Part shown: in pieces, positions 30,921 to 40,807 of the stretch
How the letters are laid out: every line of letters begins with the position of its first letter
Position numbering within the stretch: the stretch's first letter is position 1
Assembly (NCBI GenBank): GCA_902633335.1
Contig: CACPFY010000004.1
Coordinates: 1 to 64,000, forward strand
DNA: 64,000 nt
Source: an uncultured Pelagibacteraceae bacterium
GTDB taxonomy: Bacteria; Pseudomonadota; Alphaproteobacteria; Pelagibacterales; Pelagibacteraceae
Reading direction: 5' to 3'
Made by a program: the position numbers and the translations under genes
Notes under the pieces: generated by a model
Database searches by the model: none
What the model was told of the DNA's origin: nothing
The model's input: only the letters and a program-made list of their open reading frames with translations

Positions 30921-31657
30921 TTATTACAGGTGGTGCAACAAGAGTTGGAGCCGCTATTGCGAAAGGCTTAGCAGGTTACGATATTAACATTACAATTCAT
31001 TATAATAAATCGAAAAATCTGGCTAATAAATTAAGAAAAAAATTAGAAGATTTAGGTAGTAATGTATTTTTAATTAAGGCTGACTTGAATAATTCTAATC
31101 AGGTACGAAAATTAATAAAAGATGCTTTTAATAAAATGAAAGGTTTAGACTGCCTTATTAACAATGCTTCAGTTTTTGAAAATGACAACCTCAACAACCT
31201 TAACGATAAAAGCTTTTCAAAGCACATGAATGTTAATCTAAAAGCCCCAGCCTTATTAACTCAAAATTTTAAAAAATATGTAAAAAAAAACTATGGAACT
31301 ATTATTAATATTATCGATCAAAGAATTGAAAAATTAACACCTTATTTTCTATCTTACACTTTAAGTAAGTCAGCTTTAGGAACACTTACTATAACTTCAG
31401 CCATGAAATTAGCTCCTAATATCAGAGTAAATGCCATATCTCCTGGTCCAACTCTTAAGAATAAAAGACAATCAGAGTCTCATTTTAAAAAACAGTGGAA
31501 ATCGATTTTATTAAAGAAGCAAGTAGATGTAGAAAACATAAGTGAAACAGTAAAATTTCTAATAAAAAATGACAATATAACAGGGGAAATAATAAATGTT
31601 GATAGCGGCCAAAGACTGGCATGGGTAACACCTGATATTATAAATGTAAAAGAATGA
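30902..31657 (+). CDS. folM: Short-chain reductase, FolM/pteridine-reductase type
   Basis: SDR-family reductase, probably reducing dihydromonapterin or dihydrofolate. It has [12 protein letters not shown] (the TGxxxRxG variant typical of pteridine reductases, where ordinary SDRs have TGxxxGxG), NNASVF, the active-site YTLSKSAL (Tyr-x3-Lys) and the C-terminal DSGQRLAW characteristic of FolM. It overlaps uvrB by 19 bases. The next gene, folB, is also in pterin metabolism, which supports this over a generic SDR. Confidence 0.82.
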   Translation: MEAKKIIITGGATRVGAAIAKGLAGYDINITIHYNKSKNLANKLRKKLEDLGSNVFLIKADLNNSNQVRKLIKDAFNKMKGLDCLINNASVFENDNLNNLNDKSFSKHMNVNLKAPALLTQNFKKYVKKNYGTIINIIDQRIEKLTPYFLSYTLSKSALGTLTITSAMKLAPNIRVNAISPGPTLKNKRQSESHFKKQWKSILLKKQVDVENISETVKFLIKNDNITGEIINVDSGQRLAWVTPDIINVKE

Positions 31658-32052
31658 AAATAATTAAATTTAAAGATAAAAAAAAATATAAATATAAAAG
31701 AAAAGTAAGTATTAAAAACTTAATACTAAAAATTTCAGTTGGTCTTCATGATTTTGAAAAAAAGAAGAAGCAAAGAGTGAGATTTAATATTGATATTTTG
31801 ACTGACTCAAATATTAAGCCTAATAATAATAATTTGGCATCTATCGTTAATTATGAGGATACTATAAACAAAATAACTTATATTACTGAAACAAAACACC
31901 ACGAACTTTTAGAAGATTTAGCAGAAAATATTTTTGATATAATTTTTGAAAGCAAGATAGTAAAAAAAGTTAATCTTAAATTAGAGAAATTAGATATAAT
32001 CAAGAATACAGAGTCTGTGGGTATAGAGGTGTCAAAACGTAGAGATGAATAA
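31654..32052 (+). CDS. folB: FolB-like dihydroneopterin aldolase
   Basis: T-fold enzyme of folate synthesis that cleaves dihydroneopterin. The 132-residue protein starts with a basic leader. Then come [20 protein letters not shown] (the G-x-x-x-x-E entry motif), [12 protein letters not shown], the pterin-binding Glu region [13 protein letters not shown] and [12 protein letters not shown]. It overlaps the stop of folM by 4 bases and the start of uvrC by 8 bases. Confidence 0.87.
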   Translation: MKIIKFKDKKKYKYKRKVSIKNLILKISVGLHDFEKKKKQRVRFNIDILTDSNIKPNNNNLASIVNYEDTINKITYITETKHHELLEDLAENIFDIIFESKIVKKVNLKLEKLDIIKNTESVGIEVSKRRDE

Positions 32053-33883
32053 TAGTTTAGAATTAGGAAAGAAGGTTATAAAAGAAAAAATTCCACTAAT
32101 ACCGAAAAATCCTGGTATTTATAGAATGATAAGTGTTTCTGGAGAAATTTTATATATTGGAAAGGCTAAAAATATTCCTAATAGACTTAAGAGTTACGTT
32201 TCCGACACAAATTTACCAATAAGAACAGAAAGAATGCTTTCTCTAACACATAACCTAGAAGTAACTACTACTAATAATGAGAGTGAGGCTCTTCTTCTAG
32301 AAGCTAACCTTATCAAAAAACATAAGCCAAGATTTAATATTTTGTTGAGAGACGATAAATCGTTTCCATATATTTATATTGGTCACAAAGATAAATGGCC
32401 TCAACTAACTAAATTGCGAGGGAAAAAATCTAGAAATGGATATTATTTTGGGCCTTTTGCTTCAATAGGATCTGCTAATTGGACGATTAAAATTTTACAA
32501 AAAATTTTCCAACTACGGGTTTGTGATGATTCTGTTTTTAAAAATAGAGAGAGACCATGCATTTTATATCAAATTAAAAGGTGTTCTGCTCCATGCGTTG
32601 GGCACATTGAAGAGTCTCATTATAAAAAAACAGTGTCGGAAGCTATAAATTTTATTTCTGGTAAATCAAGAAGAATACAAAAGTCTTTATCTAAAGATAT
32701 GGAGCTTGCAAGTAAAGAATTAGATTTTGAAAAAGCTGCAATAGCTAGAGATAGAATAAAAGCCTTAACTCAAATTCAAACTTCACAAAAAATAAATCAA
32801 ACAAATTTAAATGAAGCAGACGTTGTAAGTATTTACAAAGAGTCAGGAAAAACTTGTATACAAGTATTCTTTTTTAGATCAAAACAAAACTGGGGAAATC
32901 AAGCTTTTTACCCGAAGCACGATACAGATGACAATGTAAAAGAAATAATGACTTCTTTTTTAACCCAATTTTATGAAAATAAAGTTGTGCCAACCATGAT
33001 AATAACAAATACTGAGGTTGAAGATTTAAAACTTTTAGAAAATGCCTTTTCACAAAAAGAAAAAAGAGATGTCCTAATAAAAAAAGCGAGGACTAAGGAC
33101 GAAGTAAATATATCAAAATTAGCTGAAAAAAATGCTAAACAAGCTTTAACACAAAAACTTTATCAAACCGAAAGCAACAACAACTTAATAGAAAATTTAG
33201 CAAATAAATTTGATTTGAATAATAATATAAATCTAATTGAAGTTTACGATAATAGTCATATTCAAGGTAGTGACTCCGTGGGAGCTCTAATATGTTTTGG
33301 TAACGAAGGTTTTATAAAAAAAAGGTATAGAAAATTTAATATAAAAAATGAAAAAGTTAAAAATGATGATTTCGGTATGATGAAGGAAGTTTTGTACAGA
33401 AGATTTTCAAAAGCAATAAAGGAAAAATCTGGGTCTCTTTCTTTACCAGAATTAATTTTAATAGATGGTGGCAAAGGTCAATATTCAGTGAGTAGAGAAG
33501 TATTAAATGAGTTAGGTTTACATGATTTGCCAATATTAGCTGTTGCAAAAGGTAAAAATAGGAATGCCGGTGAAGAAAAAATATACCACGAAAATAAAGA
33601 ATATATTCTAAAAAAAAATGATCCTTTGTTATTTTTTATACAAAGATTGCGAGATGAAGCTCATAGATTTGCAATAAGTACTCATAGAGCAAAAAGAAAA
33701 AAAGGATTAAGTAAATCTTTACTAGATCAAATTGATGGAATAGGAAAACAAAGAAAAAGATCTTTACTTAATCATTTTGGGTCAGCAAGATCTGTAGAAT
33801 CTGCTAGCTTAGAAGATTTAAAGTCTGTAGAAGGTATTGAAGAAAGTATTGCAAAAAAAATATATAACTACTTTCATGAATAA
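32045..33883 (+). CDS. uvrC: UvrC, excinuclease ABC subunit C
   Basis: Makes both incisions in nucleotide excision repair. The 612 residues have the GIY-YIG domain (PGIYRMI and [10 protein letters not shown]), a Cys-rich region ([15 protein letters not shown]), a UVR motif ([14 protein letters not shown]), the RNase H-like endonuclease domain ([10 protein letters not shown] and [12 protein letters not shown]) and C-terminal helix-hairpin-helix motifs ([17 protein letters not shown]). It is closely followed by pgsA. Confidence 0.98.
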   Translation: MNNSLELGKKVIKEKIPLIPKNPGIYRMISVSGEILYIGKAKNIPNRLKSYVSDTNLPIRTERMLSLTHNLEVTTTNNESEALLLEANLIKKHKPRFNILLRDDKSFPYIYIGHKDKWPQLTKLRGKKSRNGYYFGPFASIGSANWTIKILQKIFQLRVCDDSVFKNRERPCILYQIKRCSAPCVGHIEESHYKKTVSEAINFISGKSRRIQKSLSKDMELASKELDFEKAAIARDRIKALTQIQTSQKINQTNLNEADVVSIYKESGKTCIQVFFFRSKQNWGNQAFYPKHDTDDNVKEIMTSFLTQFYENKVVPTMIITNTEVEDLKLLENAFSQKEKRDVLIKKARTKDEVNISKLAEKNAKQALTQKLYQTESNNNLIENLANKFDLNNNINLIEVYDNSHIQGSDSVGALICFGNEGFIKKRYRKFNIKNEKVKNDDFGMMKEVLYRRFSKAIKEKSGSLSLPELILIDGGKGQYSVSREVLNELGLHDLPILAVAKGKNRNAGEEKIYHENKEYILKKNDPLLFFIQRLRDEAHRFAISTHRAKRKKGLSKSLLDQIDGIGKQRKRSLLNHFGSARSVESASLEDLKSVEGIEESIAKKIYNYFHE

Positions 33884-33885
33884 AA

Positions 33886-34470
33886 ATGAAATTTAAAATT
33901 CCCAATATATTAACAATAGGAAGAATAATAATAGTTCCTATATTTATATTTACTTTTTTTTTACCTGGTTTTTTTGGTGACCTAATCCCCTTTTTTCTTT
34001 TTGTTTTAGCAAGTTTCACTGATTATTTAGATGGACTTTTAGCCAGACTATTTAAGGAGGAGTCCAAACTTGGAGAGTTATTAGATCCTATTGCTGATAA
34101 AATTCTAGTCTCCACTGCTCTCCTTTTGCTTATAATGAACGGCACAATTAAAAATTTTGAAGTAGTCGCAGCTATAATAATTATAACGCGAGAAATTATA
34201 ATTTCTGGTTTAAGAGAGTTCTTAGCTAAAGGAAGCATATCTATGCCTGTAACAAGTTTGTCAAAACTAAAAGCATTTATACAAATGTTTGCAATATCTG
34301 TTTTATTAACAGGAGATATTGGTAATAAAATTATAAACTTTCAGGACTATAACGCTCAAACTATTGGAATAATTCTTTTGTGGCTTTCAGCAGCCTTAAC
34401 TTTGTATACGGGTTATGGTTATATCGTAAAAGGTATAGATCATGCTTTGAGTGAAGATGATAAATCTTAA
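33886..34470 (+). CDS. pgsA: PgsA, CDP-diacylglycerol-glycerol-3-phosphate 3-phosphatidyltransferase
   Basis: Membrane enzyme making phosphatidylglycerol phosphate. The 194-residue polytopic protein begins KIPNILTIGRI. It carries the CDP-alcohol phosphatidyltransferase signature D-G-x2-A-R-x8-G-x3-D-x3-D (from DGLLAR to DPIAD) and the TREIIISGLREF segment typical of PgsA. It starts two bases after the uvrC stop. Its end overlaps the convergent ilvE gene by 4 bases. Confidence 0.95.
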   Translation: MKFKIPNILTIGRIIIVPIFIFTFFLPGFFGDLIPFFLFVLASFTDYLDGLLARLFKEESKLGELLDPIADKILVSTALLLLIMNGTIKNFEVVAAIIIITREIIISGLREFLAKGSISMPVTSLSKLKAFIQMFAISVLLTGDIGNKIINFQDYNAQTIGIILLWLSAALTLYTGYGYIVKGIDHALSEDDKS

Positions 34471-35354
34471 GCAGCTGATTTTTTTCTAACTATATTCTGA
34501 TAACTAACGCTTAAATCTTTAATAAGCTCACAAACTTTAAAATTAAATTTATCAATTTTAGAAACAGGAGTAATTTCTGCCGCCGTTCCTGTTAAAAAAC
34601 ATCCTTCAAAATCTGTCATCTCATTAGGTGAAATTTTACGTTCATTTACTTTTATATTTTTTGATTTTGCAATTTCTATAACTGCTCTTCTAGTGATACC
34701 GTCAAGAAATGAGTCGGGAACAGGAGTATGTAATTCTCCGTTTTTTGATTTAAAAAAAATATTAGCGCCGGTTGCCTCTGCTATGTTTCCCTCAAAATCT
34801 AACATCAAAGAATCTGTAAAACCTTGCGCCTCTGCCTCGTGTTTTGATAATGTGCAAATCATATATAACCCGGCGGCTTTCGTATCCCAAGGAATAGTAT
34901 TAGGAGCTGGTCTTCTCCATTTAGATATATTTAATTTAATTCCTTCTACTTTTAATTTTGGGTCAAAATATGATCCCCACTCCCAAGTAGCAATAGCAAC
35001 GTGTATTTTATTTTTTTGAGCAGATATAGCCATCATTTCACTTCCTCTCCAAATAACTGGTCTTACGTATCCATTTTTAACTTTTTGAATATTTACAATG
35101 TTCTTACAAGCTTCATTGATTTCCCTTTGACTATATGGAACTTCTATACCCATTCTTTTAGCGGAGTAGAATAATCTCTCAGTATGTTCCTCAAGCTTAA
35201 AGATTTCTCCGTCATAAACTCTTTCTCCCTCAAAAACACAACTTGCGTAATGCAGTCCGTGGTTTAATACATGAATTTGTGCATCTTCCCAGTTTACGGC
35301 TCTACCATTAAACCAAATTTTACCAGATCTTTTATCGTAAGGTATCATTTCCAT
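34467..35354 (-). CDS. ilvE: Branched-chain amino acid aminotransferase
   Basis: Class IV PLP enzyme for the last step of Val, Leu and Ile synthesis. The 295 residues include IWFNGRAVNWEDAQIHVLNH, the GLHYASCVFEGERVYDG region, RPVIWRG, the PLP lysine in NTIPWDTKAAGLYM, EATGANIFF and the FLTGTAAEITPV loop. This composition matches IlvE rather than D-amino acid transaminase or PabC. The ATG two codons further in is an equally good start. Confidence 0.94.
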   Translation of the reverse strand: MEMIPYDKRSGKIWFNGRAVNWEDAQIHVLNHGLHYASCVFEGERVYDGEIFKLEEHTERLFYSAKRMGIEVPYSQREINEACKNIVNIQKVKNGYVRPVIWRGSEMMAISAQKNKIHVAIATWEWGSYFDPKLKVEGIKLNISKWRRPAPNTIPWDTKAAGLYMICTLSKHEAEAQGFTDSLMLDFEGNIAEATGANIFFKSKNGELHTPVPDSFLDGITRRAVIEIAKSKNIKVNERKISPNEMTDFEGCFLTGTAAEITPVSKIDKFNFKVCELIKDLSVSYQNIVRKKSAA

Positions 35355-35432
35355 AGAAAAAAATAATATATCTTTTTTTTTGTGAGAAAAAAGTATATTT
35401 CTTAATAGAATAAGTCAATATAGCTGACCATT

Positions 35433-35870
35433 ATGAAGGACTTACTTTATCTTAAAGACGAGCAAATTAAAGATTTTATTCAATTGCTTTATTATGCTTA
35501 TAGAGAAACTTACTCAGATCCAAAAGACATATTATCAAAAAAATTTTTTGGACCTGCGCATTTAAGAGCTTTAAATTTAATTGAGAGCAATCCTGGTGTT
35601 AGCTTAGGAGATTTGATTTTCAAACTTAAAATTACTAAACAAAGTATTAATAGGGTGATAAGAGATTTGCTAAATTCAAAAATGATAAAACAAATAAAAG
35701 ATGATACAGATACCAGAAAAAAAAGGTTATACCTTGATAGGGATGGGAAAATATTTTTTGATATAATCTATAAAAAACAAAAGAAAAGAATATTTAATGC
35801 GCTTAAAAATTCTGAACCTGAGTCAGTCATTAAATTTAAAGAGGTTTTAAAAAAAATAATAAATGGATAA
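35433..35870 (+). CDS. MarR family transcriptional regulator (PetP-like)
   Basis: A 145-residue winged helix-turn-helix protein: HLRALNLIESNPGVSLGDL then KLKITKQSINRVIRDLLNSK (recognition helix), and the wing with DTRKKRLYLDRDGK. It overlaps the following OmpR-type regulator by 8 bases. A MarR protein coupled to an OmpR-type regulator is the arrangement known as petP-petR in Rhodobacter, so it may influence that regulator or share its targets. The ligand is unknown. Confidence 0.85.
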   Translation: MKDLLYLKDEQIKDFIQLLYYAYRETYSDPKDILSKKFFGPAHLRALNLIESNPGVSLGDLIFKLKITKQSINRVIRDLLNSKMIKQIKDDTDTRKKRLYLDRDGKIFFDIIYKKQKKRIFNALKNSEPESVIKFKEVLKKIING

Positions 35871-36537
35871 TAGAAGTCATATATTAGTAGTTGATGATGA
35901 CGATCGTATAAGAAGTCTTCTCAAAGAATATCTAAATGAAAAAAAATTTATTGTCACTACTGCCCAAAATGCTGATGAGGCAAAAATTAAGTTAAGCCAT
36001 TTCAAATTTGATCTAATTGTTCTTGACGTAATGATGCCAGGCCAGAGTGGGTATGAGCTTACCAAAGAAATTAAAGTTAATGATTGTCCTCCTATAATTC
36101 TACTTACTGCAAAAGGAGAGGTCGAAAATAGAATAAAAGGTCTTGAAATTGGAGCTGATGACTACATAGGAAAACCGTTTGAACCTAAAGAACTTCTCTT
36201 GAGAATAAGAAATATTATATCTAAAAAAGTTAAGATTGATCAAAAAAAGGAGTACTTTGTTGGTGAAGCTATAATAGATTTAAGAAAAATGGTGATTAAA
36301 TTGAAAAATATTCCAAAAAAAATTAATGTGACTGAAAAAAAAATTTTATCAGAAATGTTATTAAATCCTGGCAAGACTTACTCAAGATCAAAAATTGGAG
36401 AATTATCAGGCATATTACAAGAAAGATCGATTGATGTGATGATTACTCGTCTAAGACAAAAAATTGAAATCGATCCAAAAAATCCAAAATATTTACAAAC
36501 TATAAGAGGGTCAGGCTATGTTCTCTGGATTGAATAA
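35863..36537 (+). CDS. OmpR/PhoB-family response regulator (PetR-like)
   Basis: A 224-residue two-domain regulator. The receiver domain has the acidic pair in VVDDDDRIR, phospho-acceptor Asp55 in LIVLDVMMPG, the switch Thr in LLTAKGE and Lys in YIGKPFEP. The C-terminal winged helix has RSIDVMITRLRQKIE and TIRGSGYVLW. It lies between the MarR gene and the histidine kinase with overlaps on both sides (8 and 20 bases), so all three form one translationally coupled unit. Confidence 0.95.
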   Translation: MDNRSHILVVDDDDRIRSLLKEYLNEKKFIVTTAQNADEAKIKLSHFKFDLIVLDVMMPGQSGYELTKEIKVNDCPPIILLTAKGEVENRIKGLEIGADDYIGKPFEPKELLLRIRNIISKKVKIDQKKEYFVGEAIIDLRKMVIKLKNIPKKINVTEKKILSEMLLNPGKTYSRSKIGELSGILQERSIDVMITRLRQKIEIDPKNPKYLQTIRGSGYVLWIE

Positions 36538-37837
36538 TTTTTTTAAAAAAATTTTGCCAAAGGGGTTGTTTTATAGATCTTTAATAATCGTTGCGGCACC
36601 AACTATTCTTTTACAACTTATTGTTACTATTGTTTTTTTTGACAGTATCTGGATCAAGGCAAATAAAGGTATGACACGGTCAATTGTAGGCGAAATTAAA
36701 ACATTAAGTGATGTTTATAATTCAGAAAATAAAAATCAAATAAATTATATAACTGATATTTATAAAAGTAACTTTGATTTCGTAATTAATTCCATTAATG
36801 AACCACTGCCTGATGAAGTATTTGAGAGAAGGTTTAGTCCTATGGATAGGTCGTTAAGACGTGAATTAAAATCTACCTTCGGAAATGGAAATTACTGGTT
36901 TAACACTGTAAATTATTTAGACATTGTTGAAATACGAATTAGATCAGGAAATAAAAATTTACAATTTTTTTTTCCTAAAGAGCGAATAGCAACTTCATCG
37001 GTTCGACTTTTTGTTTTATGGATAACATTGCCATCGATTATTCTAATACTTATAGCGATACTTTTTTTAAAGAATCAAACTAGGCCGATTACAAATCTTG
37101 CAATCGCAGCACAAAGATTTGGTAAAGGAGACTATATTAATGAGTTTAGACCTTCAGGAGCAAGAGAAATTAGAAATGCTGCATATGAATTTGATAGAAT
37201 GGCTAAAAGAATTAATAGACATTTAAATCAAAGATCGGAAATGTTGTCTGGCATAAGTCACGATTTAAGGACACCACTTACTAGACTTAAACTTCAATTG
37301 GCTATGGTTAACAATAAAGAAATTACTAATAATATGTCCAAAGATATTGATGAAATGGAAAGTATGTTAAATGACTACCTTCAATTTGCTAAAACACAAG
37401 CAAAGGAAAGTACAGAAAAAATTTTTTTAACAGAAATATTTCAAATTATTGAAAATAAATTAAAAAATTCGAACTTAGAAATAAATATTGATAATGAAAC
37501 TTCTTTTCATGGAAGAAAAAATGCTCTCCAAAGGTGTTTTACAAATATTATCAATAATGGACTAATATATGGAAAAAGAGTAAAGGCTACTGTTCAAAAA
37601 AGTTCAAATAGAGTTGTAATTTTATTTGACGATGATGGACCGGGGATACCTGCGGAACATCACAGGAATGTTTTTAAACCATTTTTTAGGTTAGATAAAA
37701 GTAGAAGTTTAAATAAATCAGGTGTTGGTTTAGGTTTAGCTATTGTTGAAGATATTGTTCATTCCCACGGAGGTAATGTGCATTTATCAAAAAGTGATAT
37801 GGGAGGTTTGCAAGTTAAGATTTCTTTACCTTTTTAG
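36518..37837 (+). CDS. Membrane sensor histidine kinase (EnvZ-like)
   Basis: A 439-residue kinase. Membrane helices at about 21-46 and 163-184 bracket a periplasmic sensor of about 115 residues. A HAMP domain starts near 185. The phospho-accepting His248 lies in GISHDLRTPLTRLKL. The ATPase domain has NIINNG (N box, 343-348), DDDGPGIP (G1) and GVGLGLAIVEDIV (G2). The architecture matches EnvZ. Its partner is the regulator overlapping its start. Its end overlaps the convergent ubiK by 23 bases. Confidence 0.94.
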   Translation: MFSGLNNFFKKILPKGLFYRSLIIVAAPTILLQLIVTIVFFDSIWIKANKGMTRSIVGEIKTLSDVYNSENKNQINYITDIYKSNFDFVINSINEPLPDEVFERRFSPMDRSLRRELKSTFGNGNYWFNTVNYLDIVEIRIRSGNKNLQFFFPKERIATSSVRLFVLWITLPSIILILIAILFLKNQTRPITNLAIAAQRFGKGDYINEFRPSGAREIRNAAYEFDRMAKRINRHLNQRSEMLSGISHDLRTPLTRLKLQLAMVNNKEITNNMSKDIDEMESMLNDYLQFAKTQAKESTEKIFLTEIFQIIENKLKNSNLEINIDNETSFHGRKNALQRCFTNIINNGLIYGKRVKATVQKSSNRVVILFDDDGPGIPAEHHRNVFKPFFRLDKSRSLNKSGVGLGLAIVEDIVHSHGGNVHLSKSDMGGLQVKISLPF

Positions 37838-38051
37838 TTTTAGATAATTGTTTGATTTTTAAATCTTGTTTTTCTACTATTTTTTTTAATACATTAAACT
37901 CGTCTCTGGAAACAAGATCTAATTTGCCCATAATATCATCCTTTTTAAATTTAAAATTTGTAATTAATTCTTTTTTAATGTCATTAACAGTTAAAATTCC
38001 TGTTTCTAACAAAGTTGATAGGGTCTTTAATATTTTTTCTTTATCTGACAC
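37815..38051 (-). CDS. ubiK: UbiK-family accessory factor (BMFP/YqiC-like)
   Basis: A 78-residue helical protein with an N-terminal amphipathic region and the C-terminal coiled-coil motif SRDEFNVLKKIVEKQDLKI, typical of the UbiK/BMFP family, ending in a Lys-rich tail. UbiK supports the ubiquinone biosynthesis complex in other proteobacteria. It is convergent with the histidine kinase (23-base overlap) and upstream of the divergent lgt. Confidence 0.85.
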   Translation of the reverse strand: MSDKEKILKTLSTLLETGILTVNDIKKELITNFKFKKDDIMGKLDLVSRDEFNVLKKIVEKQDLKIKQLSKTKKVKKS

Positions 38052-38104
38052 ACTATATCTTATTTGATAAGTTTATTTTTTTCAATTATGTTATTCATTC
38101 TATA

Positions 38105-38884
38105 ATGTACATTCATAATTTAAATCCCATAATATTTGAATTTGGTATTTTGTCACTTAGGTGGTATTCCCTAGCTTATTTAGTCGGAATAATTTTTGGA
38201 TGGTGGTATGGAAAAAAAATTCTTGCGCTTATTAATAATAAACATAGTAAGAACTTCAAATTAAATTTATTCGATGACTACATAACGTACGTTATCATTT
38301 CTATTATTATTGGTGGTAGATTGGGATACGTTTTTTTTTATAATATTAATTATTTTATTTTCAACCCTTTTGAAATATTTTTTATTTGGAACGGCGGAAT
38401 GTCTTTTCATGGTGGTGTCCTAGGTATAATTGTTGCTACAATAATTTTTTCAAAAAGACATAATTTTGATAAACTTGTTTTGTTAGATGTAGTTTCGTGT
38501 GTCGCACCAATTGGAATATTTTTTGGAAGACTTGCTAATTTCGTGAATGGCGAACTTTATGGAAAACCTTCAGATTTACCATGGGCTGTTGTTTTTCCAA
38601 ACATAGACAGTTTAGGAAGGCACCCTTCTCAAATCTATGAAGCGTTTCTTGAGGGAATTTTATTATTTATAATATTAAATTTTATAATTAGAAAAAATTT
38701 TTATAGAAAAGGTGAATGTGCAGCTTTATTTTTATTATTTTATTCAATTTTTAGAATTATATCTGAACTATTCAGAGAGCCTGATTTACATATTGGATAT
38801 ATTTTAAATTTTATTAGTATGGGATCTTTATTAAGTTTTATTATGATTATCCTTGGGATTATAATGTATTACAAAATAAGATGA
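38105..38884 (+). CDS. lgt: Lgt, prolipoprotein diacylglyceryl transferase
   Basis: Membrane enzyme that attaches diacylglycerol to the lipobox Cys of prolipoproteins. It has the RWYSLAYLVGIIFGWWYG segment, the GGRLGYVFFY region, WNGGMSFHGGVLG, the signature GRLANFVNGELYGKPSDLPW and RHPSQIYEAFLEG. The ATG at 38105 matches the usual start; an in-frame upstream ATG at 38015 would run into ubiK with nonconserved sequence. It is followed by midA with an ATGATG overlap. Confidence 0.95.
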   Translation: MYIHNLNPIIFEFGILSLRWYSLAYLVGIIFGWWYGKKILALINNKHSKNFKLNLFDDYITYVIISIIIGGRLGYVFFYNINYFIFNPFEIFFIWNGGMSFHGGVLGIIVATIIFSKRHNFDKLVLLDVVSCVAPIGIFFGRLANFVNGELYGKPSDLPWAVVFPNIDSLGRHPSQIYEAFLEGILLFIILNFIIRKNFYRKGECAALFLLFYSIFRIISELFREPDLHIGYILNFISMGSLLSFIMIILGIIMYYKIR

Positions 38885-39927
38885 TGAAACTTAACGGTAC
38901 CTATTCAATTGATAAATTTCTTGACGAGGCGCTATACAATAAAAAATTCGGTTATTATTCTCAAAGTAAACCGTTTGGCAAAGATGGAGATTTCACAACT
39001 GCGCCTTTAATCACCCCAATGTTTAGTGAAATGATATCTATATGGATAATTTCTTTTTGGATAAAAGTTGGTAAACCAAAAAAATTTTCTTTTGTTGAAT
39101 TGGGTCCTGGAAATGGTGTTTTCTGCAAAACTTTTTGTAATACATTAAAAAATTTTCCTGCGTTTAAAAAATCTATAAAAATATATTTACTAGAAAAAAG
39201 TGAAAAACTAAAAAAGACCCAAAGAGACTTAATTAAAGAAAAAAATGTAACCTGGATTAAAAATCTAAACCAAATTAAGAATGGCCCTATACTGTTTTTT
39301 GGAAATGAATTTTTTGACTCTATTCCCATAAAACAATTTGAAGTAAAAAAATCGAAAATTTATGAAAAATTTATAGAGTTTAAAAAAGGTAAATTTAAAA
39401 AATTTATTTTAAAAAAAACTTCAAAAAAAATGGTGAAAAAACTTAACAATTTTAATTTATGTCTCAAAGATGGTATTATTGAGTATCCTCAAGATGGGTT
39501 AAAAATTCTAGATTTAATTATTAAAAAAATAAAAAAACTTAACGGTGGAATATTGTTGATAGATTATGGTTATTTAAAAAAACAAAAAATTGATACTTTA
39601 CAATCTTTAAAAGAACATAAAAAAAATGTCTATTACAAAAATATTGGTAAAGCAGATATTACTAGTTTAGTAAATTTTCAACTTTTATATAAATTTTTGT
39701 CAAAGAAAAAACTAATTTTGAATGAAATTGTTAACCAAAGTTTCTTTTTGAAAAAGATAGGAGTTATTGAAAGAGCTGAGATTTTATCAAAGAAAATGAG
39801 CTTTAAGGAAAAGTCTGACTTGTATTATAGATTAGAAAGACTTTTAAGTGAAAAAAAAATGGGTGAATTGTTTAAAGTGATATTTGCCTCTAGTAAAAAA
39901 ATAAAATTTGATCTCGGCTTTAAATAA
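38881..39927 (+). CDS. MidA/NDUFAF7-like SAM-dependent methyltransferase
   Basis: A 348-residue member of the COG1565 family; the mitochondrial homologue NDUFAF7 methylates an arginine in a complex I subunit. Motifs are GYYSQSKPFGKDGDFTTAP, the SAM loop FVELGPGNGVF, FFGNEFFDSIPIKQFE and ILLIDYGYLK. It overlaps the lgt stop by 4 bases and shares one base with pgeF. The bacterial substrate is inferred only. Confidence 0.9.
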   Translation: MMKLNGTYSIDKFLDEALYNKKFGYYSQSKPFGKDGDFTTAPLITPMFSEMISIWIISFWIKVGKPKKFSFVELGPGNGVFCKTFCNTLKNFPAFKKSIKIYLLEKSEKLKKTQRDLIKEKNVTWIKNLNQIKNGPILFFGNEFFDSIPIKQFEVKKSKIYEKFIEFKKGKFKKFILKKTSKKMVKKLNNFNLCLKDGIIEYPQDGLKILDLIIKKIKKLNGGILLIDYGYLKKQKIDTLQSLKEHKKNVYYKNIGKADITSLVNFQLLYKFLSKKKLILNEIVNQSFFLKKIGVIERAEILSKKMSFKEKSDLYYRLERLLSEKKMGELFKVIFASSKKIKFDLGFK

Positions 39928-40697
39928 TGTTTTTTTCAAAAAAATTAAAAAAATTCAAAAATTTAAACCACTGTTTTTTTTCGAGAAAAAGTGGTTTTTC
40001 AAAAGGTTTTTATAAAAGTCTTAACTGTGGACAAGGATCGAAAGACAGTAAAAAAAATATTGATAGAAATTTAAATCTAGTAGCCAAAAAAATGAAAGTA
40101 AAAAAAAGAAAACTTGCTCTAATGTATCAGACACATAGTAATAAAGTAGTAATAATAAATAATCGTAACAAAAATTTTGTTAAATTTAAGTCAGATGCTT
40201 TAATTACAAAAGTAAAGGGCTTGGCCTTAGGAGTTGTTACAGCAGATTGCGTGCCGATTATTCTTTTTGACTCTCAAAATCATATCATTGGATGTATTCA
40301 TGCAGGATGGAAAGGCGCATTAAAAGGAATTATTGAAAATACTATTAAAAAATTTAAAAAATTAAATTCAAAAAATAAAATTTATGCTGCAATAGGTCCT
40401 TGTATTGGAAATAAAAGTTACGAGGTCGATCTATCTTTTTATAACAAATTTTTATTGAAATCTAAAAAAAATGGTATTTATTTTATAAATAAAAAAAAGA
40501 ATAAAAAGTTATTTGATTTAAGAAAATATGTTAATGATAAATTGATAAAACTTAATGTTATAACTGATAATATTAATAGAGATACTTATCGAGAAAAAAG
40601 TAATTTTTTTAGCTATAGGAGATCGCGAAAACTCAACCAAAATGATTATGGAAGATGTATTTCTGTGATTACAATGACAAAGTTTAGCCAAAATTAA
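39927..40697 (+). CDS. pgeF: PgeF/YfiH-family protein (Cu/Zn laccase-domain)
   Basis: A 256-residue protein of the YfiH family, members of which act as purine nucleoside phosphorylases or peptidoglycan editing factors. It shows SLNCGQGSKDS, the metal site set MYQTHSNKV (His), VTADCVPIIL (Cys) and CIHAGWKGALKG (His), and IGPCIGNKSYEVD. It follows midA with its ATG overlapping the previous stop, as in lgt-midA-pgeF clusters of alphaproteobacteria. The specific reaction in this organism is not shown. Confidence 0.92.
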   Translation: MFFSKKLKKFKNLNHCFFSRKSGFSKGFYKSLNCGQGSKDSKKNIDRNLNLVAKKMKVKKRKLALMYQTHSNKVVIINNRNKNFVKFKSDALITKVKGLALGVVTADCVPIILFDSQNHIIGCIHAGWKGALKGIIENTIKKFKKLNSKNKIYAAIGPCIGNKSYEVDLSFYNKFLLKSKKNGIYFINKKKNKKLFDLRKYVNDKLIKLNVITDNINRDTYREKSNFFSYRRSRKLNQNDYGRCISVITMTKFSQN

Positions 40698-40715
40698 TCA
40701 TTATGTTAATAATTG

Positions 40716-40731
40716 TTAAAGCTCTTTAACG
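40716..40731. repeat. Perfect short inverted repeat upstream of prs
   Basis: GTTAAAG-CT-CTTTAAC: 7-bp arms around a 2-bp centre in the 110-base gap between pgeF and prs. There is no T-run after it, so it is a poor intrinsic terminator. It could be a small operator, or chance in an AT-rich gap. Confidence 0.4.
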
Positions 40732-40766
40732 TAAAACCTTCAACAACAATTTGATTATGAAACAAC

Positions 40767-40795
40767 TGGAAATGGTTTAAAAATAATTGTATAAA
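40767..40795 (+). promoter_or_regulatory. Possible prs promoter
   Basis: TGGAAA and TATAAA hexamers with a 17-bp spacer end 12 bases before the prs ATG. The -10 is good and the -35 is weak. A start this close would leave almost no leader. Confidence 0.35.
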
Positions 40796-40807
40796 TAATT
40801 ACATTTC

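Noticed and set aside
40716-40731. Inverted repeat before prs as an intrinsic terminator of the lgt-pgeF run
   Set aside because: No T-run follows and the stem is short and AT-rich, so termination is not supported; kept only as a repeat.
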